From Otis tarda (Eukaryota; Chordata; Aves; Otidiformes; Otididae), in NCBI GenBank assembly GCA_026413225.1, contig CM048553.1, forward strand, positions 136,182,190 through 136,246,189: a DNA stretch of 64,000 nucleotides, read 5' to 3'. The notes under the pieces were generated by a model that saw only the letters and a program-made list of their open reading frames with translations, did no database searches and was not told the DNA's origin. This document shows, in pieces, positions 26,501 to 39,234 of this stretch (position 1 is its first letter; every line of letters begins with the position of its first letter). The position numbers and the translations under genes are program-made.

Positions 26501-28204
26501 TTTTTCTCTGACTCTTTCCTTACTTACAGATCTCTTTTCCAAATTTTACCAGCTGCTGCTCTAACAGAAGATAAACAAACCAACTCAAAAAGATGTTCAG
26601 GAAGGTGGAATCAGAAAAAAAAAAACCTGTGGGATCTTGAAAAAAACCCCAAAATCTCCCTGTTAGGAAATAGTGAGACTGTGTTTTAGAAAAAGGTTGG
26701 GGTAGATTGATTTTTTTCTTATGTTTCAGAGCTCTCCTACTACCATTACAATAAAATCAATAAGTGTATAAAGGATAACTGGATGAAGTCCAAGGTCAAA
26801 ATTGAATAAAATAACAGTGACGGGTTAATATACTGAAAAGGATGATCCAAGTCTAGTAAGTCAGCAAGCAGCTCTAATTTAAGGCTGAAAAGTGAAAGGA
26901 CTAGCATCAGGTACTTGGTATAGGGTAAGCAAACTGCTGCATGTAGACCTGCCAAATTTTATCTTTTTGTTCTTGTTTTTCCACCTGAAGCCTCACCTTT
27001 TGTGAGGGTGGAGCACATCCTCAGATTCTGTTCTCTGTGTTGTCTCAGGTGGATGCTTTTACTTCAAGCCTCCAGATGCAGTACAATATATCACCACAGG
27101 TGGCACTGATTTTCATATTATTATTTTTGTTGGTTTTTTTTGTGTGTGTGTCATTATTGCAGGGGAGTTTTGATGCAGGGTTTTGATGGACTGAAAAGGA
27201 AGAAAAAGACCAAATCTGGCTGGGAAAATGTTAATCAAGTTAAATGGAAATTATCATTGCTATTTATTCATAGTTGTAGTAGCTTCAGCCTATTTTTTTT
27301 TCTTTCCAGAGGTACACTCTCAGAATAACAGATGAAACTCAGGCCAAGTGGAATAATTTGCTGCAGATACTTTCTCAATAATTTGCTACATTTTATCTGA
27401 CTGTGTGTGACTTCACATTTCAGCCAGTATTCAGCTACTTGAATATCTATGACAGATGTATTCAATAAAAAGTCAGTATTTTTTTTAATCCACTATCTAT
27501 AACTCCCCGCCCCCGCCGTCACATTCTTTGACTAGATCCACTGTGTTACAGTGTGCTTTGGCAGGGCTTGTGCTGTAGCTTCAACAGGCACAAGTGAAAT
27601 GAGATTCATGTTCCCTGTGAAGTTGATGGAGATATTTTGGATCTACTCTCTGATCTTGCATGGGAAAGCTATCCTGGCTCACTTTTTTTTTGGAAAACAC
27701 TAGGAACTTTAAAATTTCTAGGAAAAAGTAACTATACTGATGATCCATAAGTAAAGAATACTAGGCTAATACAGTGCTCTGAAAAATGTCTTCTGATCTT
27801 TTAGGGCATAACTCTTTATTTTGTAATGACTTTTCATACTAAATCTCAGGTCACATTACCTTCAGGTAAAAGATAGGTAAGTATGTTGACAAAATGCCAA
27901 CAGTCCTATGCTTCAATATTCTTTTAAGTTTTGGTTGTTAGTGTTTCGTTGCTTCTCTGGAACACATCCCATTTACCAATATTCTCTTCGTAAAAGGCAT
28001 GCACCAGAGCTAGGCACACATCCCATCTCAGCAGCAGCAGTCATACTCACTGGTAGTGGTGTTAGATGCTTCCTACTACTACTCAGTGTTCAGCTGTCTG
28101 TATGTAATCACAGTGAACCAGAGTGTTGCTCTGGAAGCTCACATTCAGCTGACTCTCCGCTGTGATCTCTTTCAGACTCACTTTTTCTTCAGTTTCATAT
28201 AGGA
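23541..28204. other. Intergenic DNA with a conserved-element-like stretch
   Basis: No gene called. The segment 24010-24300 is dense in homeodomain-type TAATTA/ATTAAT cores and a CCAAT-type motif and looks like a conserved non-coding element. The remainder is AT-rich with T runs. Frames of up to 107 codons show no motifs. Confidence 0.45.
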
Positions 28205-28680
28205 AGCCCAGACTACATTCTTAGCTCCCAGATGTATTACCTTCCACTTAATGAGAAACAAACATATGAATTGTGGCCAATTTACAAGACGATCTAGCTT
28301 TTTACATTAGTAACTTGTATTCTTCATTATATTTACCACTCCTTCAATCTTTGTCATAGCAAATTTTATCAGTAATGGTTTTATGTCTTCCATGTCACTG
28401 GCAAACTTTAAATACCATACAACCAAGAATAGATCCCCATGAGGCTCCAGTAAAATCAGAATAGTAGGTGGCTCTCCATTCAGAACGACATTCTGAGACA
28501 TGGACTTTTAAATCCATTTTAGATATGCAATGTTGGTTTTGTATCATTCCAGTTTCTGATTTAAAATCCAGTAGTCAAAGTGCAAGACCAGAGCTTCCAC
28601 CTTTATCAATAAAACTTGTGGGTTTTTTTTCTTTTATCATATTAATTTGATAAAATCTTCAGTCATAAGCATCTGATGAT
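28205..28680 (-). mobile_element. Ancient CR1/L3-like LINE fragment
   Basis: Although badly eroded, it follows the order of blocks of old amniote CR1/L3 3' regions. In plus-strand order: a lattice of CAAATTTAC/ATCTAGC-like words, CACTGGCAAACTTTAAAT, then AATAGATCCCCATGAGGCTCCAGT (the block encoding 'ILGSIPGPVLFNIFINDL'-type text in intact LINEs). Orientation follows from the modern avian CR1s. Assigned from memory of the family, without alignment. Confidence 0.5.
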
Positions 28681-28689
28681 GTTATCATG

Positions 28690-29020
28690 TAAATGATCCT
28701 CCTTTAATAGCAGTACCTTAACGACTGATCAGTAATACTACATAATGAAAACCTGATTAACTGGGAGCTAAGTGCCTGTCATTAAGGCTGCCTATTCAGC
28801 TCTCTGCGTAGGGATTTAGATGCCTTACCTGAGCACTTGGACTGAAAATATTTATTAGTTTGCATATGCAACTACTAAGTATTATAACTCAGACAAATCA
28901 CAAGCAACCAGCTCCTCACAAGGGCTGTATATCAATGCCACCTCAGAGGCTTGCATTTAAAATACAAACTCCCATAATGCACTTTATGTGCTGACAGCTA
29001 ACTCTGGAGGGACCTAAATT
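28690..29020. other. Short spacer between two CR1 fragments
   Basis: AT-rich, nothing recognised. Confidence 0.5.
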
Positions 29021-29025
29021 CCTTA

Positions 29026-29325
29026 GATCATAGCATCATCAGAATGGTTTGGGTTGGAAGGGATAAGATCATCTAGTTCCTACCCCCCTGACCTGGGTAA
29101 GGACACTTTCCACTAGAACAGATTGCTCAAAGCCCCGTTCAACCTGGCCTTGAATACTTCCAGGGGTGAAGCATCCACAAATTCTCTGGACAACCTGCCT
29201 CACTGCCCTCACAGTAAAGAATTTTTTCCTTATATCTAATCCAAATCTACTCTCTTTCAATTTAAAGCCATCACCGCTTATCCTATTACTACATGTCCTT
29301 GCCAAATGTCCCTCTCCACATGTCT
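29026..29325 (-). mobile_element. CR1 LINE, 3' end, reverse
   Basis: A 5'-truncated CR1, about 300 bp. The plus strand begins with the reverse complement of the CR1 3' terminus (ATCATAGCATCATCAGAAT, then GGTTTGGGTTGGAAGGG). The conserved blocks ATCATCTAGTTCC, AACCTGGCCTTGAATAC and TTCCTTATATCTAATC follow in the order seen in bird CR1s. The 78-codon minus frame at 29069-29305 is a remnant of the LINE C-terminal region, not a host gene. Confidence 0.92.
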
Positions 29326-29329
29326 AAGC

Positions 29330-32300
29330 TTTTACCAGTAAAGATACCCTGGCTACTAAACATGTACTGCTGAACCCATGCAAAGCCACCAGTGACATAA
29401 CAGAAGTGAATTGGTTTTTGTATATGTCAGGAATATTCACAAATTATATGTTTCCATATTTAGTTCATCTCTCATGCTTGTTTTAGTAGCATTTCCAAAA
29501 CTTGGTTAATGGTTCTGACCTCCCATATAGGCAGGTGTCTTTTTTCCCCAACAGCCGAATGCTTAGAGCAGTAAGACTCATTTATCTACTTAAGTTTAAG
29601 AAGGAGTTCAAAACTCCCCTTCACCACCCTTGTTCTATTCAGGTCACACAATCACAAATAAAGCCTTATATGTGTCCCATTGCTAGATTCAAGGCTCCAG
29701 GAGATGTCTCTAACCACAAGGATCCCAGAAGCTGAGACCTCTTAGGCAGATAGGTGCTTGTGTGCCTGCTTTCCACAAGCGGGGATCCCCCATGAGTGCT
29801 GGGATCTGTTTCCTGAAATGCTTGTAATAGTAGTTGTCTTGGACCTTCTTTTCTGTTTCTTTTCTCTCACCTTTTCTAAGCCACTGTGTTGAATGTACGG
29901 ACATGTTTCACTCAATTAGCCATTACATGTTCAACTTCTTGTTTCTTAACTGCAAAAGTAGAATAGAGATATGCAAGGATTTTGAAAAACAGTCCTGTTT
30001 AAATGGAAAATAAAACACATACGCAGATGCAGGTTATTCTACATCGTCCGAAAAATGCAGTTTATAACAAAGATGCTGGCACAGTCTCAGCACCACAGCA
30101 TCCCTCTCTGTAACATAATCAGGCAGCTTTGGGGTGTGCAAGTACGCCACTTTTTTGCGTACTTGCAAGTACACAAGTACTCCTTTTTTAATAGGAGACT
30201 AAATGACTTACAAATGAGGTTACTTAGGCAAGGCAAGTAAAAATAACTTCATCAACAATCCGTAACACCACAAAGCCCTCTACATTACTTTAGACTTTTA
30301 GATTACTTTGCCATACAGATAGATGCCAGCTATCCACTCAAAGATGTGATTTGATAAGGAACTTTTTCTGCTTTTGAAGATGGGAAATATATTTATATGA
30401 TTTTTGTGCAGATGTTTGAATTTATTTGATATTTCATGGTCTTGGTCTTGCCATTATTTTCCTTCCTTTCTGGATCTGTCCCTCCCTATTTAGCTGCCAG
30501 AGGAATGTAGCTGACATGTAAGAAGTTTCCTTGATATATCATAAATGTTTTGATTTGGCACTTGCTGTTTCACCTGATGGGATCAATCTACCCTTTCCAC
30601 ATGCACAGTGTTACACTTCTCTCAATTAGTCTCTGTCCACTGGAAATTTAAGTGTGCCAGCTACAAGGAGTGCTTGGTGATGGCTTCTCTTGGGTAATAC
30701 ACAGCTGCAGTATGTTTGAACTGCTTTCTTTTACATCTGTCTTTCTGAACACTAGATTACTTTTTCTGATTTAAAAATAAAACTGTCCTTACAAGGAACA
30801 GCACCAGTGTATCCTGTCTGTCTTGTACATTCTAATTCTTTTGTTTGAAATAGACCTTGGCTCCTATTCTCAGAATAGTTTGAAAGGCAAGGTCATATAA
30901 TATGACTTTCTCATTTAAACAACATTAGGCAGTAATTCTTCAATTCAGACTATCCCATAGTGCTTTGGTCTTGTTACATTACAGAGATGAGCACTGAACC
31001 TGAAAAAAAAAAATTAAGCCAAAAGAACATTTTATGTACAGTAACTTCCTGAGGGGAAAAAAAAAAATCATTTAAAGTTTATGCTAGGCACCTTCCCTTT
31101 TTCAGCTCTTTAAGGTACACTACAGAATGTTCGACAAATTTCTTTGCCTCTCATGACCAGCAAGCAGTTCCCCTAGTCTTAAAAGTAGTAATCATAGACA
31201 ATCAAGCACACAATCACATATATGCACCAGCCAATAGACATAGCAAGAAGACAAATGAAAACATTTTTGTTTAATCTTAAATTCAACATTAGACTTTTTT
31301 TTTTGCATGAATTGTTCCTTCCTCTCCCCGAAATATCTAGTTTCTAAAGTAATATATGAGCATGGAAATATAATAGTATGTGAGATTATTTTTCTCAGCA
31401 TTGAAATAAAGGGAAAAATGTAGGTTCTTTTCAAGTCCCAATCACTTATAATTTGGTTAAGAACTTCAAGAAAAATACAGATTTAATTTGCACACTTCCC
31501 TCTTCTTTCTATTTAGCAAAATGGAATACGGGGACAATATTATGTTAACTGACATTAATATCCACCTAGAATAAATGTGTCAGGAAGGCTCTGTACAGGA
31601 TTAGGCTTCGTGCAAGGTCAGTGGAAAGACATGGGAACATCCAATCAATCACAAAATAAGCACCTAAAATAAATAGCCTTCTTTGTTGCTGCAGGAAGTC
31701 TTTCCATATATAGAGGATGCCTTTATCTCTTTTTGGATATGTCTACTTCAAAACAACTCTGGAAAGAATCTAGATAGCCGCTTTAAATTTGGCACCCAAA
31801 ATACATTAAATGAATCCAGCTCCGAAAGATAATCTAAAGGATAATCCAAACAAACAAATATAAAAATTGTTGCAAATCACTTCAGTAAAAATAAGTCCTA
31901 AGGCATATGCATCACCGACTACGGTAACGATTCACAATGGAAAGGTACAACTTTTTTTGCTTTTGCTTTACCTCATCTTAACATTATGAATATCATGTCG
32001 AGTTCCAGCCAGAAGCCCTATAAATAGTTCCTAACCCCAAGGAAGAGTCTGAAGGTCTGGATTGCAGGATGCAGGAAGCCCCTACTTCTCCCTGTCTGGG
32101 CATTTGAGTAGGTATGCTCTAATAATCACTAGCTAAAGTAGGCTCTGCAGACAAGGCAAGACTTAATTGATGGAAATATTATTATGAGTTGATTGAGGAT
32201 TTATAACTGTCAGCTAGGTGGAGCTTTAAAATACTTCTGTGGTATCTAAATTTGGGACCTAATGAGAGGGAAGGATTCACCCCATCCAAGGCACCTAAGT

Positions 32301-32655
32301 TGGAAAGATATTCGTAGATTTCTTTACTGTCAGGAAGAGAGAGGCACTTCTAGAAGGGGACTCAGCTCCTCTGATTCACCCCTCTAGGGGTGATCTCTCT
32401 CTACCTGTTTTGGCGTGGAATTTTCCAGTTAGTTCCCTACTAACAGGAGAGAGAGAGTGGGAGGAACTCAGGCTCTGTAATGGATATCAGGCTTTCAGTC
32501 CTTTGAATATTTTCCCTCTCGTGTGGTATCTCTTATTTGTTTGCTTGGTTTTATGCATTTAAAATGTTATTCCTTTTGTACACATTACTGAATGGATGTA
32601 TAGCCATTAAATAAAACATCTGTTAGGTGGCTTCCGTTATGTGAATGGTAAGCGG
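29330..32655. other. AT-rich intergenic DNA with a short hairpin
   Basis: No gene recognised. It contains a 10-bp perfect stem-loop at 30138-30166 and an 8-bp palindrome TCACCCCT/AGGGGTGA at 32376-32393. Frames reach 80 codons without motifs. Confidence 0.5.
30138..30166. other. Perfect 10-bp inverted repeat
   Basis: GCAAGTACGC (30138-30147) and GCGTACTTGC (30157-30166) flank a 9-nt T-rich loop. CAAGTAC words recur just downstream at 30165-30180, giving four CAAGTAC-like words in about 45 bp. Confidence 0.8.
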
Positions 32656-32657
32656 TT

Positions 32658-33066
32658 TAGAGAAAAGGCTGAGAGAACTGGGGTTGTTCAGCATGGAGAA
32701 GAGAAGGCTCCAGGAAGACCTTATTGCATTCTTCCAATACCTAAAAGGGGCTTATAAGAAAGATGGGGACAGACTTTTAGCAGGGCCTGTTGTGATAGGA
32801 CGAGGGGTAATGGTTTTAAACTAAAAGAGGGTAGATTTAGATTAGACATAAATAAAACATTTTTTTACAATGGCAGTGGTAAAACACTGGAACAGGTTGT
32901 CTAGAGAGGTGGTAGATGCCCCATCCCTGGAAACATTCAAGGCCAGGTTGGACAGCGCTCTGGGTAGCCTGATCTAGTTGATGATGTCCCTGCTTATTGC
33001 AGGAAGGTTGGACTAGATGACCTTTGAAGGTCTGTTCCAACCCAAACTATTCTGTGATTCTATGAT
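32658..33066 (+). mobile_element. CR1 LINE, 3' end, forward
   Basis: A 5'-truncated forward CR1, about 410 bp. Recognisable blocks in order are GGGGTTGTTCAGC, GAGAAGAGAAGGCTCC, ACACTGGAACAGGTTG, GACTAGATGACCTTTGAAGG and the 3' terminus TTCTGTGATTCTATGAT ending near 33066. The terminal octamer-like repeat and lack of a poly-A tail are characteristic of CR1. It is the only forward CR1 in the window. Confidence 0.94.
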
Positions 33067-36000
33067 AGACACCAATCAAAATATTATTCTCAGTACTGTC
33101 TGGTTATTGCTTGTTCCCTTTTCCCCTAAGGGCAGTGTCTTCTGCAAGGTATCATTATCACTAGCTGTCCTCCAAACCTCACATTCTTCAAGTATAATAA
33201 TTCTTCAGTTATTCATACATAATGTAATTTATTAATTTGATTGGAGTGAATACTCAGCATATTGGTCAAAGAATCATTTGGATCCTCAGTATTTGCAGAG
33301 TATTTAAATATAATTTCTATTTCCCTCTAACTTAGGTCTTTACACTGTCAGCTGTCATTTAACTATGCATGGTAAATTCTCACAGGATCTTCTACCTTAT
33401 GTTCAAATACTGGTAAAAGTTAACTTCAAAAAGGCAGTAGTTCTGAAGTGACTAATTTTTCAGAAACACAATATAAAGAGGAACTGAACAGATGCCTCAG
33501 ATGCATTGCCTATAACTCTGGTAAATCAGCCTTTTTACGTTGTGTAGGAGTCTGGAGATGCCCACCATAGTGATTCACCTCCTTTTATTTTATGCTTTGT
33601 TTGGTTTGCCTGGCTTTCTCCAGTGAGAAGAAAGCAAACACCACTAATGTATGTTACATACCCACTCCTTCCAGAATCACAGGAGCTTTAGTTTTAACAG
33701 GCAGCTAAGAACCCATTAAAATGAGCTGTCCTGTTCTTCTCAGACTCAAAGCAAATTGACACAGTTGTTGAATTTCCTGAGGTCTGTTTAACAAACAAAC
33801 CTAAGAAAAAGTTAATCTGCTGAAAGATGACAACAAGCAGTTTAAAGCTGATGGCAGGTGTTCTTAGACCCCTAACACAGCAAAATCTAATTTGAGCTAA
33901 GAGAAAAATATAACTTCAGATAAGGTGCTGCTGTGACAGTTTAATACTTAAGTAAAAGTAAAACGTGAAGATTGGACTTATATTCTAGTTCTACACTTTT
34001 CTGAATAAAGTAAGTCTGCACAACATGAATGGAAGTTTGATAATGCACTGTTTATTATAGGACATGCCTAATCTGGGGCTCTAGTTTAGCCAGTCTCCAA
34101 AACAGATTAGTATGATGAAGGCAGATGACTAGAATGACATTTAGATTACATTTGTTAGAATGAAAAGTAATACCTGCAATTACCAATAGCTGAAGTGAAT
34201 TTTTTTACCTAATATTATGAGGTAGAGTTATTTAAGCAACCAAGAATTGTTCCAGTATCTTGTATTAATCTGTTGGTTTGGATTATATAAAATTATGATA
34301 ATAAAGTTGTTTATTTAAACCAGTGATGTATATACTAAGCTTAAATTCCACCCAGTTACTCTCATGTTGCTGTATGTCTGTCAAGGAGCCTTTGTTCATT
34401 CTGCAGAATAGGTTTAAAAATTTAAATGCAGTTACTAGGAGAGACAAAAAAAAATGGGAGATAAAAGATGTTTCATGAGTTACCTTAGATTATTAAATTG
34501 CTAATAACTCTCCATCCCCCAGACCTCAGACCTTAATATGTCAGGGCAAAATATAAATTGCTGTCATTCAAACCAATTGGGCTTCTTTACGTAATTCAGG
34601 AAAACAGAGCCTATTCAGGCTTAACTTCAGATGCAATGCCAACATCTTAAGTATTTTTACTTAACTGTTGTGCAATTGTGAAAAAAAACTCCACAGCTTT
34701 TCAGTTCCCATATATCCTAAAACTAATTTTCTATGACGTCATTTATTGTTGCATTTGAAGTGAAACAATAGTCACTGACAGGCTTTTATGGAGATATTTA
34801 GTTTACAAGTAGAGGCCACTTAAAAGATGTGGAAGACTATTTTTCTTTGAGCAACTTCTCAGTTGACAGTATCTGAAGTATGATCTCTTTAGGAAATAAA
34901 AACTTCAGTGAGTTTTTTTTCTTCACTGGAAGTAAAGTTCAGTAGCTGTGTGATAGTTTTTCTAAAGTAAAAACGTCAGCAACCTAACTGTAGTATTTTG
35001 CACATCTATTTGTTCAATTAAAACTTCCAGCATTAAGCTTACATAGCAGGAAAAGATTTGATATTACTATGTCCGAGTATTTTAAAAGAATGTTTACCTT
35101 CTCAGAAATGAAAGAATTAAGACTGTAGAAACCTTATGTTAAAAAAACAAGCTAGGGCATATGATCCTAAGAACTTTATTGTACTATCTTCCCAAACCGG
35201 TTGCAGGGTGTCTACATCTGCCTGAAACACTTTAGGTTATTTTAACAGGTTCAGAATTGCACAGATCCATCTTTAGGATTATAATAAAGTCATACACTCG
35301 TAAGCTAAAGTGTCTCTCTAGAAATGGGGAATCCAGAAGATGAGAAAAGGATTCCAAAGTAGGCACAAAGTTGTGTGAAAACTTCAATTTGCAGCCATTT
35401 AGGTGGGAATTGGACTCCACATTTACCTCCCGGAATCTTTTCTGTATAGAGTAGCCTTAAAATGACAAATTATATTAAAATGTCATTTTAATGCTCTTAG
35501 CTTTACTTTTGTCATGGAAGCTTCAGTTATAAATCAGGGTCTGAAATAGAGACAGAAATATCTCATTTTTATGACAAAATTATGCTTTTCAGAGCAAGAA
35601 CAGTAGTGCATTCACATGCACAACTGACATCTCACATAATGATCCACAACCTGGAAAAAACTGAAAATAACGACTATGTTTACTGATAATGGATTCATTA
35701 GGATCTCTGTCCTGCTGCCAACAGGCACAGGAAAAAGTTCTTTGGCTACATGTGCTGGCTACTCCTAGTGTTGATGGAAGAACTGAAACATCTTTCGATA
35801 GCATCCAAGTGAAAGGAGATCTTTGTTCTGTGTTGTAGTGGGACTGAAAACATACATTTTGAAACTCAAAGATGTATGCTCTAGGAAGACTTAGAAGATG
35901 TTTGTTAACTAAGGAGGCTCTAACAGGGGAAGTTAGACTAAATATGTCACTGTTAAATTTATGATGAGTTCCAGAGGTCCAGACACTTTCAGGTTCCAAG

Positions 36001-37580
36001 AAATCTGAAAGTAATGCAGAATATGAAGGAAAATTATTTTTGCATGTACTTCACAAAAGTAGATTCATTGACTGCATAATTCTGTTTGAATAAAATGTTT
36101 AAATTTGAAGTTTAAACTTTGCTTACTAGGAACACAAAATGTTTCCATGGTGTAGCTTGCAGATCAGAAAAAAAAAAAAACAACACATGGAAAGTGTTCT
36201 GTTTTTCTATAAGGCCTTAGGTACACATATTACTTGCATATTATTATTCTAACTGTCAATATAAATAAGAACCTTCTCCCAACTTTCTTTCTTCTTTTAT
36301 GTTTCTTTTTAAAAATCTTAGCAGTATGAACGATTGAGAAAAAAAACTTGATTCAAGTTTGGTTTCATACCAGTTGTAAGATACTTTGATTCTCGGGGTG
36401 CTTGCAGGGATGCTCACTTTGACAAAATGTAAGGTGAGAAAACAGGAACATGGGTGTAACAGTGTGTGTGAATGGGACTCCCCAAATTACCTGAGAAATC
36501 ATTTCACCTGAGTTTGAACACAGCAGCAAGGATGATGACAAACAGACAGGTTAAGCAGTAACTAGGGAATTCTCAAGGAACTTTTGAAGCACAGGAAGAG
36601 CTGACTCAAAAAGAAGTACAAGTAATATGAAAATTTTAATGGTGAGAAAAGAGACTTTGGAGAGGAAACATCAGCAGGAAGGCTGGCATGACCCTGTCTG
36701 ATATAACCCTGTGGCACTGGAGGCTCTGCGTGGACCCGGCAGTACGGCCCCCTGTGGGCACCACCAGCAGTGAAAAAAAGTTCAACATTTTGAAAACTAG
36801 AGTCCACGGCTACCTTCATCTTGTCTATATCTCACAGATACCCATATCCTGCAGCTCTTCATAGTTTTCACTCCCAGGGTTAGGCAGGCTGTCCTGTACA
36901 GAAAACAAGATTGAATTTTCTACATCATTCCTTCCAGCCATAGTAGTAGTAAGAAAAATGAAATTAAGGTATCTGCCCACTCTGCCTCTAGTTAACAATT
37001 TATTTGTTCATCTAAGGTAGCATGTAGCACACCCTTGAGATGCAGATGAGAGAGAAGTTTACAAATAGAAGACTCCTGCTGCTGCTAATTGTTCTACTTT
37101 GCTTATCTCCCAAGCCAAAGAAACTGCTAAGCTATTTGAGGTTGTCTTTTAGTTATGTCTACAATACATTTAGCAATTTAAGATTAGTAGTTTGTAGATA
37201 TAGTGAGGAAAAAGAAAATATTGTGAAAGAATTAGAGTTGCTAACGTAATTAACTTGAAGAAAGAACATGATAATAACTTTTGTTTGGTACACGATAATC
37301 TCAGAAGATGCATTTGCCTTACCTCAATTGTATGAATCATATTTCAATTCACAAAAAAAAAGTTCTGCTAAAAGATTCTAGGTGACTATGAGATGGTCAT
37401 TGCTTTCAGTATGTCACACCATGACTTTTTGTTGTTGATCAATCCCTTTCTACTACAACCACATACTTCAGGTAAGTGGATCCAAACTCAGGATCTCATC
37501 TCCCTCTGGGGAAGTATTTAAACATACACAGACATGTAAGCTTAATTTCCCTGGTGAACAGGACTTAATCCTCCTGCTTA
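33067..37580. other. AT-rich intergenic DNA
   Basis: Nothing recognised apart from A/T runs. The longest frame (35589-35999, minus, 136 codons) shows no domain, signal peptide or splice context that would support a gene. Confidence 0.5.
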
Positions 37581-38280
37581 AATCATTGAATCATTGAATG
37601 GTTTGGGTTGGAAGAGACCTTCAAAGGTCATATAGTCCAACCCCCCTGCAAGGAGCAGGGACATCTTCAACTACATCAGGTTGCTCAGAACCCCGTTCAA
37701 CCTGACCTTGAATGTTTCCAGCGATGGGGCATCCACCACCTCTCTGGGCAACCTGTTCCAGTGTTTTACCACCTCCATTGCAAAAAATGTCTTCTTTATG
37801 TCTAATCTAAATCTACCCTCTTTTAGTTTAAAACCATTACCCCTTGTCCTATCACTACAGAGCCTGCTAAAATGTTTGTCCTGCTCTTCCTTATAAGCAC
37901 CCTTCAAGTAATGAAAGGCTGCAATAATGTCTCCCTGGAGCCTTCTCTTCTCTGAAAAACCCCAACTCAATCTTTCCTCATAGGAGACGTGTTCCATCCC
38001 TCTGATAATTTTTGTGGCCCTCCTCTGGACTCACCCCAAGAGATGCATGCTTTTCCTGTGCTAAGGAGTCTAGAGCTGAGCGTAGTACTCATTGGGCAGA
38101 GCAGAGGGGCAGAATCACTTCCCTTGACCTGCTAGCCACACTTCTTTTGATGCAGCCCAGGATGTGGTTGTCTTTCTGGGCTATGAGAGCACATTTCTGG
38201 CTCATGTTGAGCTTCTCATCCACCAGTACCCTCAAGTCTTTCTCCACAGGACTGCTCTCAATTCTTTCATCTATAGTCCT
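37581..38280 (-). mobile_element. CR1 LINE, 3' end, reverse
   Basis: About 700 bp of reverse CR1. The plus strand opens with ATCATTGAATCATTGAATGG and GTTTGGGTTGGAAGAGACC. The text then runs through ACCTGACCTTGAATGTTTCC, GTTCCAGTGTTTTACCACC, GATGCAGCCCAGGATGTGG and CCACCAGTACCCTCAAGTC. The minus-strand frame 37671-37997 (108 codons) holds the words RLRGDI/KGAYKEEQD-like and KHWNRLPREVVDAPSLETF typical of the CR1 3' segment, with the frame intact only locally. Confidence 0.94.
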
Positions 38281-39229
38281 AGTGGACCCTAGTGCACGCA
38301 GAGGGAGGGAGCTGCAGGCACCCTACCCTGACTCCTCTTTCCAGGACCCCCCAGCCCCACTGGAGCACCCACATGCCTCTAGAAATCCAAATCTAAGCAC
38401 AAAACTTGTGTGTAGCATACCAAAACCAATCAATATGACACAGAAAGAGAGAGGATACCCACTAGAGTGCAGAATCAGGGTGCCAATGCCCCATTTTCTA
38501 CAGTAATGGAAAGTTAATTAGGTGAAATCTCTTCCGAAGGAGCCTAGAGCCATATCATGTGATATGGGGTAGACCCACAAAAAGCTATTTGTTCCTGTGA
38601 ATTTCATCTGGAAATCAGACAGTTCTTTCTTGACCTCCAACCTGACAGCTGGTGTGATCTGAGGCACATTAAACAGATATCCAGCAGACTCTGACACTAC
38701 TGAAAGCACAAATGCATTTTTCCCCATGTCCTGTACCTAGCATGGCCATCCTCTGAGTCTCTTAAAGAAGGTGAAATGTAATTTTGATGCACAAGTGTCC
38801 AAGTACAAGGAAAAAAAAAAAGTCTTTCTTGTCCACAAAAGTGCCCAGAGGAAAATGTAAAGCGTGGAATCAATTTAGTATTGTATAAATATAGTGCAAT
38901 ATGTTTCTTGTTATATATAAAAAAAAAAAAAATCATGGCCAAGTGTTAAGATAAAGAACCCATTTCTTTTTATTTTTTCCAGGATACTGAAAGGGGAATA
39001 AATGGTGACAGAAGGCACATAATGTTAGTGGTATTTCTTTTGTCGGCTATTTTTTTCTCATTCAGTTTTGATTCTAGTTTTATTGTTGTTCTATTTTGTA
39101 TCTCTGTAAGTAATATGTAGGCTGCTGACAAAATCACTTTTCTTTGGCCTTATTCAAAACACTGACAAATACATGAAACATTAGAAAAAAAACTCCTTAG
39201 TTTTTGCTGAGGGGAAGCCTTTAAATTTC
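38281..39229. other. Spacer between CR1 and the LTR cluster
   Basis: The first 200 bp are GC-richer, then AT-rich DNA with A runs near 38810 and 38920. No gene recognised. Bases 39230-39234 (ATTGA) are the left target duplication of the next LTR. Confidence 0.5.
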
Positions 39230-39234
39230 ATTGA

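Noticed and set aside
32376..32393. TCACCCCT/AGGGGTGA palindrome as a regulatory site
   Set aside because: An 8-bp inverted repeat is expected by chance in a window this size.
37671..37997. 108-codon minus-strand frame (also 49607-50032, 141 codons)
   Set aside because: These are the conserved 3' coding remnants of CR1 LINEs, not host genes.
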